Below the pieces are notes generated by a model, which saw only the letters and a list, made by a program, of their open reading frames with translations, was not told the DNA's origin and searched no databases. The position numbers were made by a program, and so were the translations under genes. Below, one piece after another: positions 1 to 5,366 of a stretch of 6,390 nucleotides of DNA (the stretch's first letter is position 1; the number at the start of each line of letters is the position of its first letter). The DNA is from Nitrospirota bacterium (GTDB lineage Bacteria > Nitrospirota > Thermodesulfovibrionia > Thermodesulfovibrionales > Dissulfurispiraceae): NCBI GenBank assembly GCA_016212685.1, contig JACREW010000009.1, positions 1 to 6,390 on the forward strand, in the 5' to 3' direction.

Positions 1-1
1 C

Positions 2-301
2 AGGATATGCGATGAGAGCAATGTAGGAGCAAAGATTAATCTCGACAAAGTTCCGGTTTCGGATGCAATGAAGAATGCCGCTGAAATTATGGGCTTAGAC
101 CCCATGCATCTTGCCGTATCAGGCGGAGAGGACTACGAGCTTTTATTCACAGCGTCCGAAAAGTTAGGAGTTGGGAGTTCGGAGTTAGGGATTAATATAA
201 CTTGCATTGGTGAAATCATGGAAAAGGATAGAATAGCGGTGGATAAAACCGGCAAAAAATTTCCTATGAAAGCAGAGGGATATCAACATTTTGAGATTTG
301 A
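2..301 (+). CDS. thiL: Thiamine-monophosphate kinase, C-terminal part (5' end outside window)
   Basis: ThiL phosphorylates thiamine monophosphate to thiamine pyrophosphate with ATP in the cytoplasm, the last step of cofactor synthesis. The frame is open from base 2 and gives the last 99 residues. It contains the AIRS-type C-terminal signature (SGGEDYELLFT), preceded by the family-typical segment with INLDKVPVS and MGLDPMHLAVSGG. The end, CIGEI followed by KAEGYQHF, matches the usual ThiL C-terminus (E. coli has a similar GYDHF ending). The stretch between LLFTA and ITCIGEI is somewhat shorter than usual and is encoded by four tandem heptamers (162-189), listed separately. DUF2062 follows after a 27-base gap, so the two are probably cotranscribed. 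A second thiamine gene, thiD, lies 4 kb away on the other strand. The family call is firm; the activity cannot be checked because the ATP-binding N-terminal half is outside the window. Confidence 0.95.
   Translation, partial: RICDESNVGAKINLDKVPVSDAMKNAAEIMGLDPMHLAVSGGEDYELLFTASEKLGVGSSELGINITCIGEIMEKDRIAVDKTGKKFPMKAEGYQHFEI
162..189 (+). repeat. Heptanucleotide tandem repeat AGTTNGG x4 inside thiL
   Basis: Four contiguous heptamers are visible: AGTTAGG, AGTTGGG, AGTTCGG, AGTTAGG. They keep the thiL frame open and encode the stretch KLGVGSSELG, between the conserved GGEDYELLFT motif and the ITCIGEI strand. This region is normally a variable helix-loop in ThiL. The unit resembles the short tandemly repeated repetitive (STRR) heptamers described in cyanobacterial genomes. 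Whether this unit recurs elsewhere in this genome cannot be seen here. Confidence 0.8.
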
Positions 302-328
302 AATTTAATTTAGAGGTGTATCGGCGCT

Positions 329-757
329 TTGGCTCTTCGTGATAAGCTTTCCGCTGTTTTCAGCGTTAAAGACTCTCCGCAAAAGATCGCCATATCTTTT
401 GCGGTAGGCGTGTTCCTCGGTATGTCTCCGCTTTTAGGACTTCATACGGTGCTCGGCATTGCCGCCGCATGGATATTCAGGCTAAATAAATTCGTGACCA
501 TAGTCGGCGTGTATATCACCAATCCATGGACTATCGTGCCGATATACACATTTGCTACATGGGTAGGCGCAAAACTTCTCGGCATAGATAAGATAATTCC
601 AGCGATAAACTGGAACGACATAAGTTTTTCGCATCTCATGAACGAGATGAGCCATCTTCTATTGCCGTTTTTAGTCGGCACGACCCTCGTCGGAATCCTG
701 TCATCAATAGCAGGTTATATCATTATCTATCATGCGGTAGTTAAAAGCAGGCGCTAA
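329..757 (+). CDS. DUF2062 family membrane protein
   Basis: This is a 142-residue predicted inner-membrane protein of the DUF2062 family, whose biochemical function is not established. Family features visible are SPQKIAISFAVGVFLGMSPLLGLHT (about residues 16-40), the polar RLN turn at 51-53 and the ITNPWTIVPIY motif at 63-73. Hydrophobic segments lie at about 20-50, 55-85 and 110-138, and the C-terminus is basic (KSRR). The start is TTG at 329. It is supported by the Shine-Dalgarno-like TAGAGGTG at 311-318, ten bases upstream, and by the family-typical distance to the SPxxIA motif; the next in-frame ATG would remove that motif. It lies 27 bases after thiL and 19 before the DUF3786 gene, so these are probably one operon. 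The family assignment is solid; a role cannot be given. Confidence 0.88.
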   Translation: MALRDKLSAVFSVKDSPQKIAISFAVGVFLGMSPLLGLHTVLGIAAAWIFRLNKFVTIVGVYITNPWTIVPIYTFATWVGAKLLGIDKIIPAINWNDISFSHLMNEMSHLLLPFLVGTTLVGILSSIAGYIIIYHAVVKSRR

Positions 758-776
758 ATTAGACGGAAGACAAAGC

Positions 777-1409
777 ATGGAACTTGTACCCATTAAAATT
801 GAACACGGCGAAGAAAAGGCATGGGAAAAAATATGCGGGCTTTCCCGCGCTGAGTTATGCGGTAAAACCGGCGCTGCCTTTGACAAAAAAACCGGCGCTT
901 TCAGGCTCAGGTGTTTCGGAATAGATTTTCATATCAACCCGTGCGAAATGCGAATATCCGCCGTTTCTGAAAAAGGCGATTTGTTCCTCGGCAGACTCAA
1001 GGACTTCTTCAGACTTTCGATCCTCTGGTATATGAACAGCGCCATGGATATTCCGCAGAGCGGCAGATTATTAAGGCCCGAAGATATAAAGGGCGGTCAT
1101 AAGTTCACAGTCGGCACGCACGTTTTACCCCTCGATGAGATCGCGAGAAAATACGCTAAAGACCCCGAAGGTTTTATCGCAAAGGGACAAGAATATGGAG
1201 CCGAGGTAATTACAGGATACGGGAATGCCTGCATAAGGCTTTATCCTCTGCCGAGGGTGCCTGTCACAATAATATTATGGCTTGAGGACGAGGAGTTTCC
1301 GGCGAAAGCGGACTTATTATTCGATTCCACATGCGAATTCCAACTCGCCCTTTCCGACATTGTATGGGCAGTGGCAATGATGTGTTCATTGGTTATGTTT
1401 GAAGGGTAA
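777..1409 (+). CDS. DUF3786 domain protein
   Basis: This 210-residue soluble protein matches the DUF3786 family as I recall it, a family of unknown function found mostly in anaerobes. Visible family-like stretches are the ILWYMNSA segment (about 82-89, the usual hydrophobic 'LhYL' region) and a GGHKF turn with the following PLDEIARKYAKDPEGF (106-133). The most conserved part is PLPRVPVTIILW with DEEFPAKADLLFDST (157-185). Cysteines occur at 20, 28, 46, 56, 152, 186 and 203 but not in a CxxC cluster, so a metal site is not evident. There is no signal peptide or membrane segment. The ATG at 777 has GGAAGA at 765-770, six bases upstream. The short distance from DUF2062 suggests cotranscription. 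Nothing in the sequence gives a biochemical function. Confidence 0.8.
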   Translation: MELVPIKIEHGEEKAWEKICGLSRAELCGKTGAAFDKKTGAFRLRCFGIDFHINPCEMRISAVSEKGDLFLGRLKDFFRLSILWYMNSAMDIPQSGRLLRPEDIKGGHKFTVGTHVLPLDEIARKYAKDPEGFIAKGQEYGAEVITGYGNACIRLYPLPRVPVTIILWLEDEEFPAKADLLFDSTCEFQLALSDIVWAVAMMCSLVMFEG

Positions 1410-1578
1410 GCAACAAGGGTCAAAAAGAAAATTCTGTCCGAGGTATTTTTTGGGCATGGGATTATAATACTACAAATATGCCGCGATTTATGCTATTTTT
1501 AAAGCATGATACGATTTAAGGGGATTTCTAAAAACATTCGTGAATAATTGAAGTTAAAAATGCTTCTGGGGTAGGATA
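1410..1578 (+). other. 169-base spacer with small hairpin, no clear promoter or terminator
   Basis: This gap separates the DUF3786 gene from the MNT gene and has no reading frame I would call a gene. It holds an AT-rich hairpin at 1488-1509: a seven-pair stem TTATGCT/AGCATGA with one G-T pair and an eight-base loop. No T-run follows it, so it is not a good intrinsic terminator. A perfect -10-like TATAAT sits at 1463-1468 without a convincing -35 at 16-18 bases. The MNT/HEPN pair probably has its own promoter here, but I cannot place it. Confidence 0.4.
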
Positions 1579-1917
1579 ATGGTAAAAATGATAAGTGAGA
1601 AGACAATAAAAGAGGCTGCTAAAAGAATTGCCGAGCGGTTTCATCCGCAGCGCATTATTCTTTTCGGTTCATATGCGCGGGGGACCGCCGACAATAAGAG
1701 CGATATTGATTTGTTGGTGTTATGTCCTCTAAAAAAGAAACGAAGGGAATTGATGGTCGAAATGGACAATGCTTTATGGGGATTGGGTTTGGCAAGGGAT
1801 ATTGTTGTTCTTACCCCTAAAGAATTTGAAATCGAAAAGGAGATACCCGGCACAATCGCGCGATATGCATCAAAAGAGGGGAAATTGCTCTATGAGCAAG
1901 CCCGAAAAGATAAATAA
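1579..1917 (+). CDS. MNT-type nucleotidyltransferase (MntA-like, partner of HEPN)
   Basis: This 112-residue minimal nucleotidyltransferase has the polymerase-beta fold motif intact. GS at 30-31 is followed by exactly ten residues and D42-I-D44, the GSX10DXD signature; a third candidate acidic residue is D74 in LARDIVVLTP. The C-terminal GTIARYASKEGKLLYE is typical of MNT proteins paired with HEPN. In characterised MntA/HepT systems the MNT protein is the antitoxin and transfers AMP groups onto the HEPN RNase. That role is inferred here and is uncertain because the partner is of a different HEPN type. ATG 1579 has AGGA only two bases upstream, or GGGG seven bases upstream. ATG 1588 (MISEKT) would place AGGA 11 bases upstream, so either start is possible. 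The last 26 bases overlap the HEPN gene, implying coupled translation. Confidence 0.88.
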   Translation: MVKMISEKTIKEAAKRIAERFHPQRIILFGSYARGTADNKSDIDLLVLCPLKKKRRELMVEMDNALWGLGLARDIVVLTPKEFEIEKEIPGTIARYASKEGKLLYEQARKDK

Positions 1918-2314
1918 GATTGTAAAACAGTGGCTGGAATATGCAGAAGAAGATTTGCGGTTGGCCAAACATGCCCTTAAACTCTCAAGTTCATGTCCGT
2001 ACAAGCTTATTGCCTTTCATGCACAGCAGTGCGCCGAAAAATATTTAAAGGCATTTCTGGCTCTTAGGAAAGTTGATTTTCCATATACTCATAATCTCTC
2101 TCTTCTCTTAGAGCTATGCGTTCCGGTCGCAGATTGGATAGAGGATTTACAGGAAGCAAAAGCCCTGACTCCATACGCTGTTACGGCCCGCTATCCCGGA
2201 AGGGACAAGGTAACGAAAAAAGATGCTTTGGAGGCTATAGCAATAGCTTCAAAAGTGCGTAAGGTCGTAAGAAAGGCGTTAAAACGGGAAGGGATAAAAA
2301 TAACCGGAGTCTGA
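1892..2314 (+). CDS. HEPN domain protein (PF05168-like), lacking RX4-6H
   Basis: This is a 140-residue all-helical HEPN protein. Diagnostic parts are WLEYAEEDLRLAKHAL (14-29), the AFHAQQCAEKYLKAFLA helix (41-57), THNLSLLLEL (66-75) and LTPYAVTARYPG (92-103). The last motif marks the PF05168-type group rather than the DUF86/HepT group. The catalytic RX4-6H motif of HEPN RNases is not present; the nearest arrangement is R59 and H67, seven residues apart. RNase activity is therefore doubtful, and a substrate-binding or regulatory partner role is as likely as a toxin role. ATG 1892 was chosen because the family N-terminus begins there. AGAGGGG lies ten bases upstream inside the MNT gene, and the upstream in-frame extension reads only MNT codons. 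The gene is convergent with the lipoprotein gene. Confidence 0.85.
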   Translation: MSKPEKINKIVKQWLEYAEEDLRLAKHALKLSSSCPYKLIAFHAQQCAEKYLKAFLALRKVDFPYTHNLSLLLELCVPVADWIEDLQEAKALTPYAVTARYPGRDKVTKKDALEAIAIASKVRKVVRKALKREGIKITGV

Positions 2315-2399
2315 GAGTTATGATTTAGTCGATTTTGAGAAGTATGAAAAGGCGATGGTGAAGTGTCCGGCAGCGTAATTTCTCTACTAAAGAGATTTC
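2315..2399. other. Convergent intergenic gap, no strong terminator
   Basis: The HEPN gene and the lipoprotein gene converge on this 85-base gap. The only secondary structure seen is a five-pair TCTCT/AGAGA hairpin at 2381-2395 with a five-base loop and no proper T-run on either strand. It could weakly terminate in both directions, but I do not call it. A short open stretch without an upstream start lies at 2304-2378 and is discussed under the findings. Confidence 0.35.
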
Positions 2400-3098
2400 T
2401 TATTTCACAACCGAATACGATTTTACCTTTATCCGCACGATATAATTTTTGAACTCGATTCGCATTGCGGAGTTATACCGTTCTTCCTCTATTTTTACCG
2501 GCGAATCGTAGAAAATATTCAGTTTCTCACCGTCGTTTATTTCTATTGTTTGCTGCATAGGCAGTAATGTCTTTTTGCTGATAAAGAGCTTCCTGTAAGA
2601 GTTTTTCAATTCGTAGGAATCCTCTTTTTCCTGTAATGTATAGTCTTTTATGTTCCACCAGAAGAAGCTGTTTTTAAGGCCCTCTATGAGAATGGCGCTT
2701 TTGTTTTTGTCGAGCCTTGGTTTGTTTTTTATGATAACGCCGTTTTCCTCTCTTACTTCTCCTGCCAGGAAACCGAGGTAGTAAAGTTTTAAGTCGAGGT
2801 TGTTTTCTGAAAGCACTAATGACGCGTCGCCGCTCATCGCGCTGTCGCCTTTCTCATAGTCAACCGATAAAACCGCTTCGATGGACCGTATTTTTTTAAG
2901 TTCTGATATGGTTTCGCTCAGGTCTGCCCTTTCATAGGAGGGCATTTCCACATGCTTCGGAGCGCACGAGACAATAAAAAATAGAGCAACAGAGCAGTAG
3001 AGCAATAAATAATAGTTTAAACCGTTTGAACTGTTTAAGCCATTCTTCCGATCTTCTGCTCTGCTATATCCGAATATTCTCGATAACATCTTCAACAT
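2400..3098 (-). CDS. Predicted outer-membrane lipoprotein, LolB/LolA-like
   Basis: This 232-residue protein has a lipoprotein signal: a hydrophobic core at about 29-44 followed by a lipobox-like IVSC with C45 as the lipidation site. The mature part begins APKHVEMPSY. It is rich in alternating strands (SIEAVLSVDYEKG, MSGDASLVLSENNLDLKLYYLGFLAGEV, then ILIEGLKNSFFWWNI), the style of LolA/LolB beta-barrel half folds that bind lipid. The family call is by resemblance only. The start at 3098 lies inside radA and has AGGAG at 3105-3109, six bases upstream, an excellent ribosome site. It overlaps radA by 35 bases, so translation is probably coupled. The 28-residue segment before the hydrophobic core is unusually long for a lipoprotein. 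Part of it and of the core is encoded by tandem 9-mers and 8-mers. A later start would lose the basic n-region. Confidence 0.65.
   Translation of the reverse strand: MLKMLSRIFGYSRAEDRKNGLNSSNGLNYYLLLYCSVALFFIVSCAPKHVEMPSYERADLSETISELKKIRSIEAVLSVDYEKGDSAMSGDASLVLSENNLDLKLYYLGFLAGEVREENGVIIKNKPRLDKNKSAILIEGLKNSFFWWNIKDYTLQEKEDSYELKNSYRKLFISKKTLLPMQQTIEINDGEKLNIFYDSPVKIEEERYNSAMRIEFKNYIVRIKVKSYSVVK
2983..3006 (-). repeat. Octanucleotide tandem repeat x3 in lipoprotein signal peptide
   Basis: On the plus strand the units are AGAGCAAC, AGAGCAGT and AGAGCAAT, so six of eight positions are fixed. Read on the minus strand they encode residues 31-39, LLLYCSVAL, the middle of the hydrophobic core of the signal peptide. 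A diverged related stretch, CTGCTCTGCT, lies nearby at 3056-3065. Confidence 0.65.
3015..3041 (-). repeat. Nonanucleotide tandem repeat x3 in lipoprotein n-region
   Basis: On the plus strand the units are GTTTAAACC, GTTTGAACT and GTTTAAGCC. A 9-mer keeps frame, so the translated peptide is itself a near-repeat, GLNSSNGLN (residues 20-28), just before the hydrophobic core. It is separated from the octamer repeat by only eight bases. Confidence 0.65.
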
Positions 3099-4500
3099 CT
3101 TTAACTCCTATAATCGTTAATCCTAAATCGCCTTTTAATCTCTCGGCATTATTTTTTGGAATAATCGCCTTTTTGAATCCTATTTTTGCCGCCTCTTTCA
3201 GCCGCGCTTCGCCCTGAGCAACCGCCCTTACTTCGCCTGACAGGCCGACTTCTCCAAAGAGAATGGTCTTAGGGTCTATAGGCACTTCCCTGAATGACGA
3301 TACGATAGATGAAATGATGCCCATGTCCGCCGCGGGTTCGAGTATTTTCAGCCCGCCTACAATGTTTATAAATACATCCATGCCGCCGAGATGGATTTCA
3401 GCCTTTTTTTCGAGTACCGCTATCAATAGGTTTACCCTGTTGAAATCGACCCCCATGCTTGTCCTTCTCGGCATTCCGAATGTTGTCGGAGAAACGAGCG
3501 CCTGCATTTCGACCAGTAAAGGTCTCGTGCCTTCCATAGTCGCAATTACCGTAGAACCCGATACATTAAGCGGCCTCTCCGACATGAATAATTCGGACGG
3601 ATTGCTTATTTCCATAAGGCCTTCGTCGGTCATTTCAAATACGCCGATCTCGTTTGTCGAGCCGAATCTGTTTTTCATCGTCCTGAGTATGCGGTACGGA
3701 TGTCCCCTGTCCCCTTCGAAATACAAGACGGTATCTACTATATGCTCCAATACCCTCGGGCCCGCAATCGCCCCTTCTTTGGTTACATGGCCTATCAGAA
3801 ATACCGGGATCTCAGACCTCTTTGCAAAGAACATGAGCTTTGCGGCCGACTCCCTTATCTGTCCAACGGATCCCGGCGCGGAGGTGAGTTCTTCGGTATA
3901 AACGGTTTGAATGGAGTCGATAACAACGGCGGATGGTTTCAGGTCATTTGCAGCGTTTATGATGTTTTCTACGAGTGTTTCGGGCAATAGAATGATATTG
4001 TCCGAATCTATGGAAAGGCGCTCCGCCCTTAATTTTATCTGTTCGGGGGACTCTTCTCCGGAGACGTAAAGAACAGTCTGGAGTTTTGAGTTAGTAATCC
4101 CCCCACGCCCCCCTTTACTAAAGGGGGGTAAGGGGGGATTTGACTGCTGACCGCTGACTGCTGACTGCTGACTGCCGACAATCTTTGCCACCGCCTGAAG
4201 GAGCAACGTTGATTTGCCGATGCCCGGATCTCCGCCTATCAGAATTATCGAGCCGTTTACAAGCCCCCCGCCCAGCACCCTGTCGAATTCCTGTATGCCG
4301 ATCAGTGTTCGTTTTTCCCTTCCGCCGACTATTTTGCTTAAGGGCTGCAGCTCTGACATGCCAAAGGATTTCAACGGCTTGGGGCTCTGCTTTTCTTCGG
4401 AAAAGCTGTTCCATGCGCCGCAGTCCGGGCATTTGCCGAGCCACTTGGGGCTTGAGTATCCGCACGCCTGACATTGGAATACGGTTTTTATCTTAGACAT
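3064..4500 (-). CDS. radA: DNA repair protein RadA (Sms) with repeat-encoded insertion
   Basis: RadA is a cytoplasmic RecA-like, DnaB-type hexameric helicase that processes branched recombination intermediates. All domains are present. The C4 zinc finger is C10/C13/C24/C27. The Walker A motif is GDPGIGKS at 90-97, and the Walker B region is AVVIDSIQT at 191-199 with D195. The RadA-specific KNRFG motif is at 276-280. The Lon-protease-like C-terminal domain is about 300-478, including SGEVRAVAQGEARLKEA. At 478 residues it is longer than E. coli RadA (460). The excess is residues 109-135, encoded by tandem heptamers and a palindrome, inserted between the Walker A helix and the TVLYVSGEES strand. 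The frame is intact and all catalytic motifs are kept, so it is probably functional. The start has AGAGG nine bases upstream, within another heptamer repeat. It lies 37 bases downstream of thiD. Confidence 0.97.
   Translation of the reverse strand: MSKIKTVFQCQACGYSSPKWLGKCPDCGAWNSFSEEKQSPKPLKSFGMSELQPLSKIVGGREKRTLIGIQEFDRVLGGGLVNGSIILIGGDPGIGKSTLLLQAVAKIVGSQQSAVSGQQSNPPLPPFSKGGRGGITNSKLQTVLYVSGEESPEQIKLRAERLSIDSDNIILLPETLVENIINAANDLKPSAVVIDSIQTVYTEELTSAPGSVGQIRESAAKLMFFAKRSEIPVFLIGHVTKEGAIAGPRVLEHIVDTVLYFEGDRGHPYRILRTMKNRFGSTNEIGVFEMTDEGLMEISNPSELFMSERPLNVSGSTVIATMEGTRPLLVEMQALVSPTTFGMPRRTSMGVDFNRVNLLIAVLEKKAEIHLGGMDVFINIVGGLKILEPAADMGIISSIVSSFREVPIDPKTILFGEVGLSGEVRAVAQGEARLKEAAKIGFKKAIIPKNNAERLKGDLGLTIIGVKDVEDVIENIRI
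3099..3111 (-). promoter_or_regulatory. Shine-Dalgarno of lipoprotein gene inside radA
   Basis: On the minus strand TAGGAG lies six bases before the ATG at 3098, and all of it is within radA coding sequence. It decides the lipoprotein start and implies that ribosomes finishing radA can reinitiate or be coupled. Confidence 0.7.
4096..4140. repeat. 45-base near-perfect palindrome inside radA
   Basis: The outer arms AATCCCCCC (4096-4104) and GGGGGGATT (4132-4140) match perfectly. A mismatched ACG/TAA bulge follows. The inner arms CCCCCCTTTA (4108-4117) and TAAAGGGGGG (4119-4128) also match perfectly around a single base. In the radA frame it reads NPPLPPFSKGGRGG, a peptide I recognise as a recurrent translation of dispersed C-rich palindromic repeats in several bacterial phyla. 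It would form a very stable hairpin in DNA or mRNA. It carries no recognisable transposase or target-site duplication. Confidence 0.85.
4141..4175. repeat. Heptanucleotide tandem repeat TGACTGC x5 inside radA
   Basis: Five contiguous heptamers occur, TGACTGC at units 1, 3, 4 and 5 and TGACCGC at unit 2, directly abutting the palindrome. On the minus strand they encode GSQQSAVSGQQS (RadA residues 109-120). The repeat and palindrome together are 80 bases. That is not a multiple of three, so a base or more of flanking sequence must belong to the insertion for the frame to be kept. Confidence 0.85.
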
Positions 4501-4535
4501 TACCTATCGCCTCTCGCCTATTGTCTTTAGCCTAT
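4501..4535 (-). repeat. Degenerate heptamer repeat in thiD-radA spacer, carries radA ribosome site
   Basis: On the minus strand the five consecutive heptamers are ATAGGCT, AAAGACA, ATAGGCG, AGAGGCG and ATAGGTA, ending exactly at the radA ATG. They fill 35 of the 37 spacer bases. AGAGG in unit four, nine bases from the ATG, is the best Shine-Dalgarno for radA. The units are degenerate, so this is less certain than the other repeats. Confidence 0.6.
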
Positions 4536-4537
4536 TT

Positions 4538-5329
4538 TTATACATTCAGCAACCTCATTCCCTTGCCGATAACGTGCGCGTTTTTTATCGCAGCATTCAT
4601 AAATTTCTTTGTTTTTCTAACCGCCTCTATAACCGTCATGCCCTTTGCAAGGCAGGCGGTTATTGCCGCGGAAAAGGCGCATCCCGTCCCGTGATATTCC
4701 CCTTTTATCTTTTCCCCTCCGATAATATTAACGTTTTTCCCGTTATAGACCAACTCCAGGGTCTTTCTGCCGCTTGTCCGCCGTTTCCCGACGCTATCGA
4801 AATGTCCGCCTGTTATTATGACCGTTTCGGGGCCGAACTGCTTCAGCTTCATCGCAGCCCTTTCTATGTCTTTTTCACTTTCGATATTTATGCCTGAAAT
4901 AGCGGCCGCCTCATAAATATTGGGCGTGATAACCTTTGCGAGCGGGAATAACTCTTCCTTAAGAATGTCGAGCGCTCCGTCTTCCATAAGGCTTGCGCCT
5001 GTCGAGGATATTGTAACCGGGTCTATAACCAGATTCTCAAGTTCATAACCCCTTATGATTTTTGCTGCGGCCTTAATGGCTTCGATAGAAAAGAGCATTC
5101 CTGTTTTTACGGCATCCGGCCTTATATCGCTTACGAGGGTGTTGAGCTGTTTTTCGAGAAATACGCCGTCTACTTTTAATATTACATTCACCTCATATGT
5201 ATTCTGGGAGGTCAGCGCGGCTACTGCCGAAAGTCCGTAAACCCCGAACCGGTTGAAAACCTTGATGTCCGCCTGAATGCCCGCTCCCCCCGTAGGGTCG
5301 GAACCTGCTATGGTAAGAGCCGTTTTCAT
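4538..5329 (-). CDS. thiD: Hydroxymethylpyrimidine/phosphomethylpyrimidine kinase ThiD
   Basis: ThiD phosphorylates HMP and then HMP-phosphate to the pyrophosphate used by thiamine-phosphate synthase. Here it is 263 residues, normal for the family (E. coli 266). Diagnostic motifs are TIAGSDPTGGAGIQAD at 6-21 (substrate site), VKTGML at 74-79, VIDPV at 101-105, TPNIYEA at 135-141 and HGTGC at 213-217 with C217 in the anion-hole/catalytic region of ribokinase-type kinases. The start is fixed by the family N-terminus. No Shine-Dalgarno precedes it, and a TATAAT box lies only eight bases upstream, so the mRNA may be leaderless. There is no room for a TPP riboswitch. It heads the minus-strand unit thiD-radA-lipoprotein. 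A possible bifunctional ThiDE can be excluded by length. Confidence 0.97.
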   Translation of the reverse strand: MKTALTIAGSDPTGGAGIQADIKVFNRFGVYGLSAVAALTSQNTYEVNVILKVDGVFLEKQLNTLVSDIRPDAVKTGMLFSIEAIKAAAKIIRGYELENLVIDPVTISSTGASLMEDGALDILKEELFPLAKVITPNIYEAAAISGINIESEKDIERAAMKLKQFGPETVIITGGHFDSVGKRRTSGRKTLELVYNGKNVNIIGGEKIKGEYHGTGCAFSAAITACLAKGMTVIEAVRKTKKFMNAAIKNAHVIGKGMRLLNV

Positions 5330-5336
5330 AAGAGCT

Positions 5337-5366
5337 ATTATATCAGCCGGTAATAAATATTGACAA
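5337..5366 (-). promoter_or_regulatory. Predicted sigma-70 promoter of thiD
   Basis: On the minus strand TTGTCA (5366-5361) is separated by 18 bases from a perfect TATAAT (5342-5337). Transcription would begin about 5329-5331, at or next to the thiD ATG (A at 5329). The -35 overlaps the predicted -35 of rplM on the other strand. Confidence 0.6.

Noticed and set aside
1769..1891. Upstream in-frame extension of the HEPN gene to a start at 1769.
   Set aside because: It only reads the MNT gene in another frame; family similarity begins at the ATG at 1892, which has its own ribosome site.
2381..2395. TCTCT/AGAGA hairpin as a bidirectional terminator.
   Set aside because: Only five AT-rich pairs and no T-run on either strand.
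3044..3054. Eleven bases TCTTCCGATCT identical to the end of a common Illumina adapter, between the repeats in the lipoprotein gene.
   Set aside because: The match stops on both sides, the reading frame continues through it and the flanks look native. Eleven bases can match by chance, so I do not treat it as an assembly artefact, though reads across it would settle this.
3263..3901. Long plus-strand open frame opposite radA (212 codons).
   Set aside because: It is the antisense shadow of radA, with no ribosome site or recognisable protein features.
4141..4175. CRISPR-like array.
   Set aside because: Units are seven bases with no spacers; it is a simple tandem repeat inside radA.
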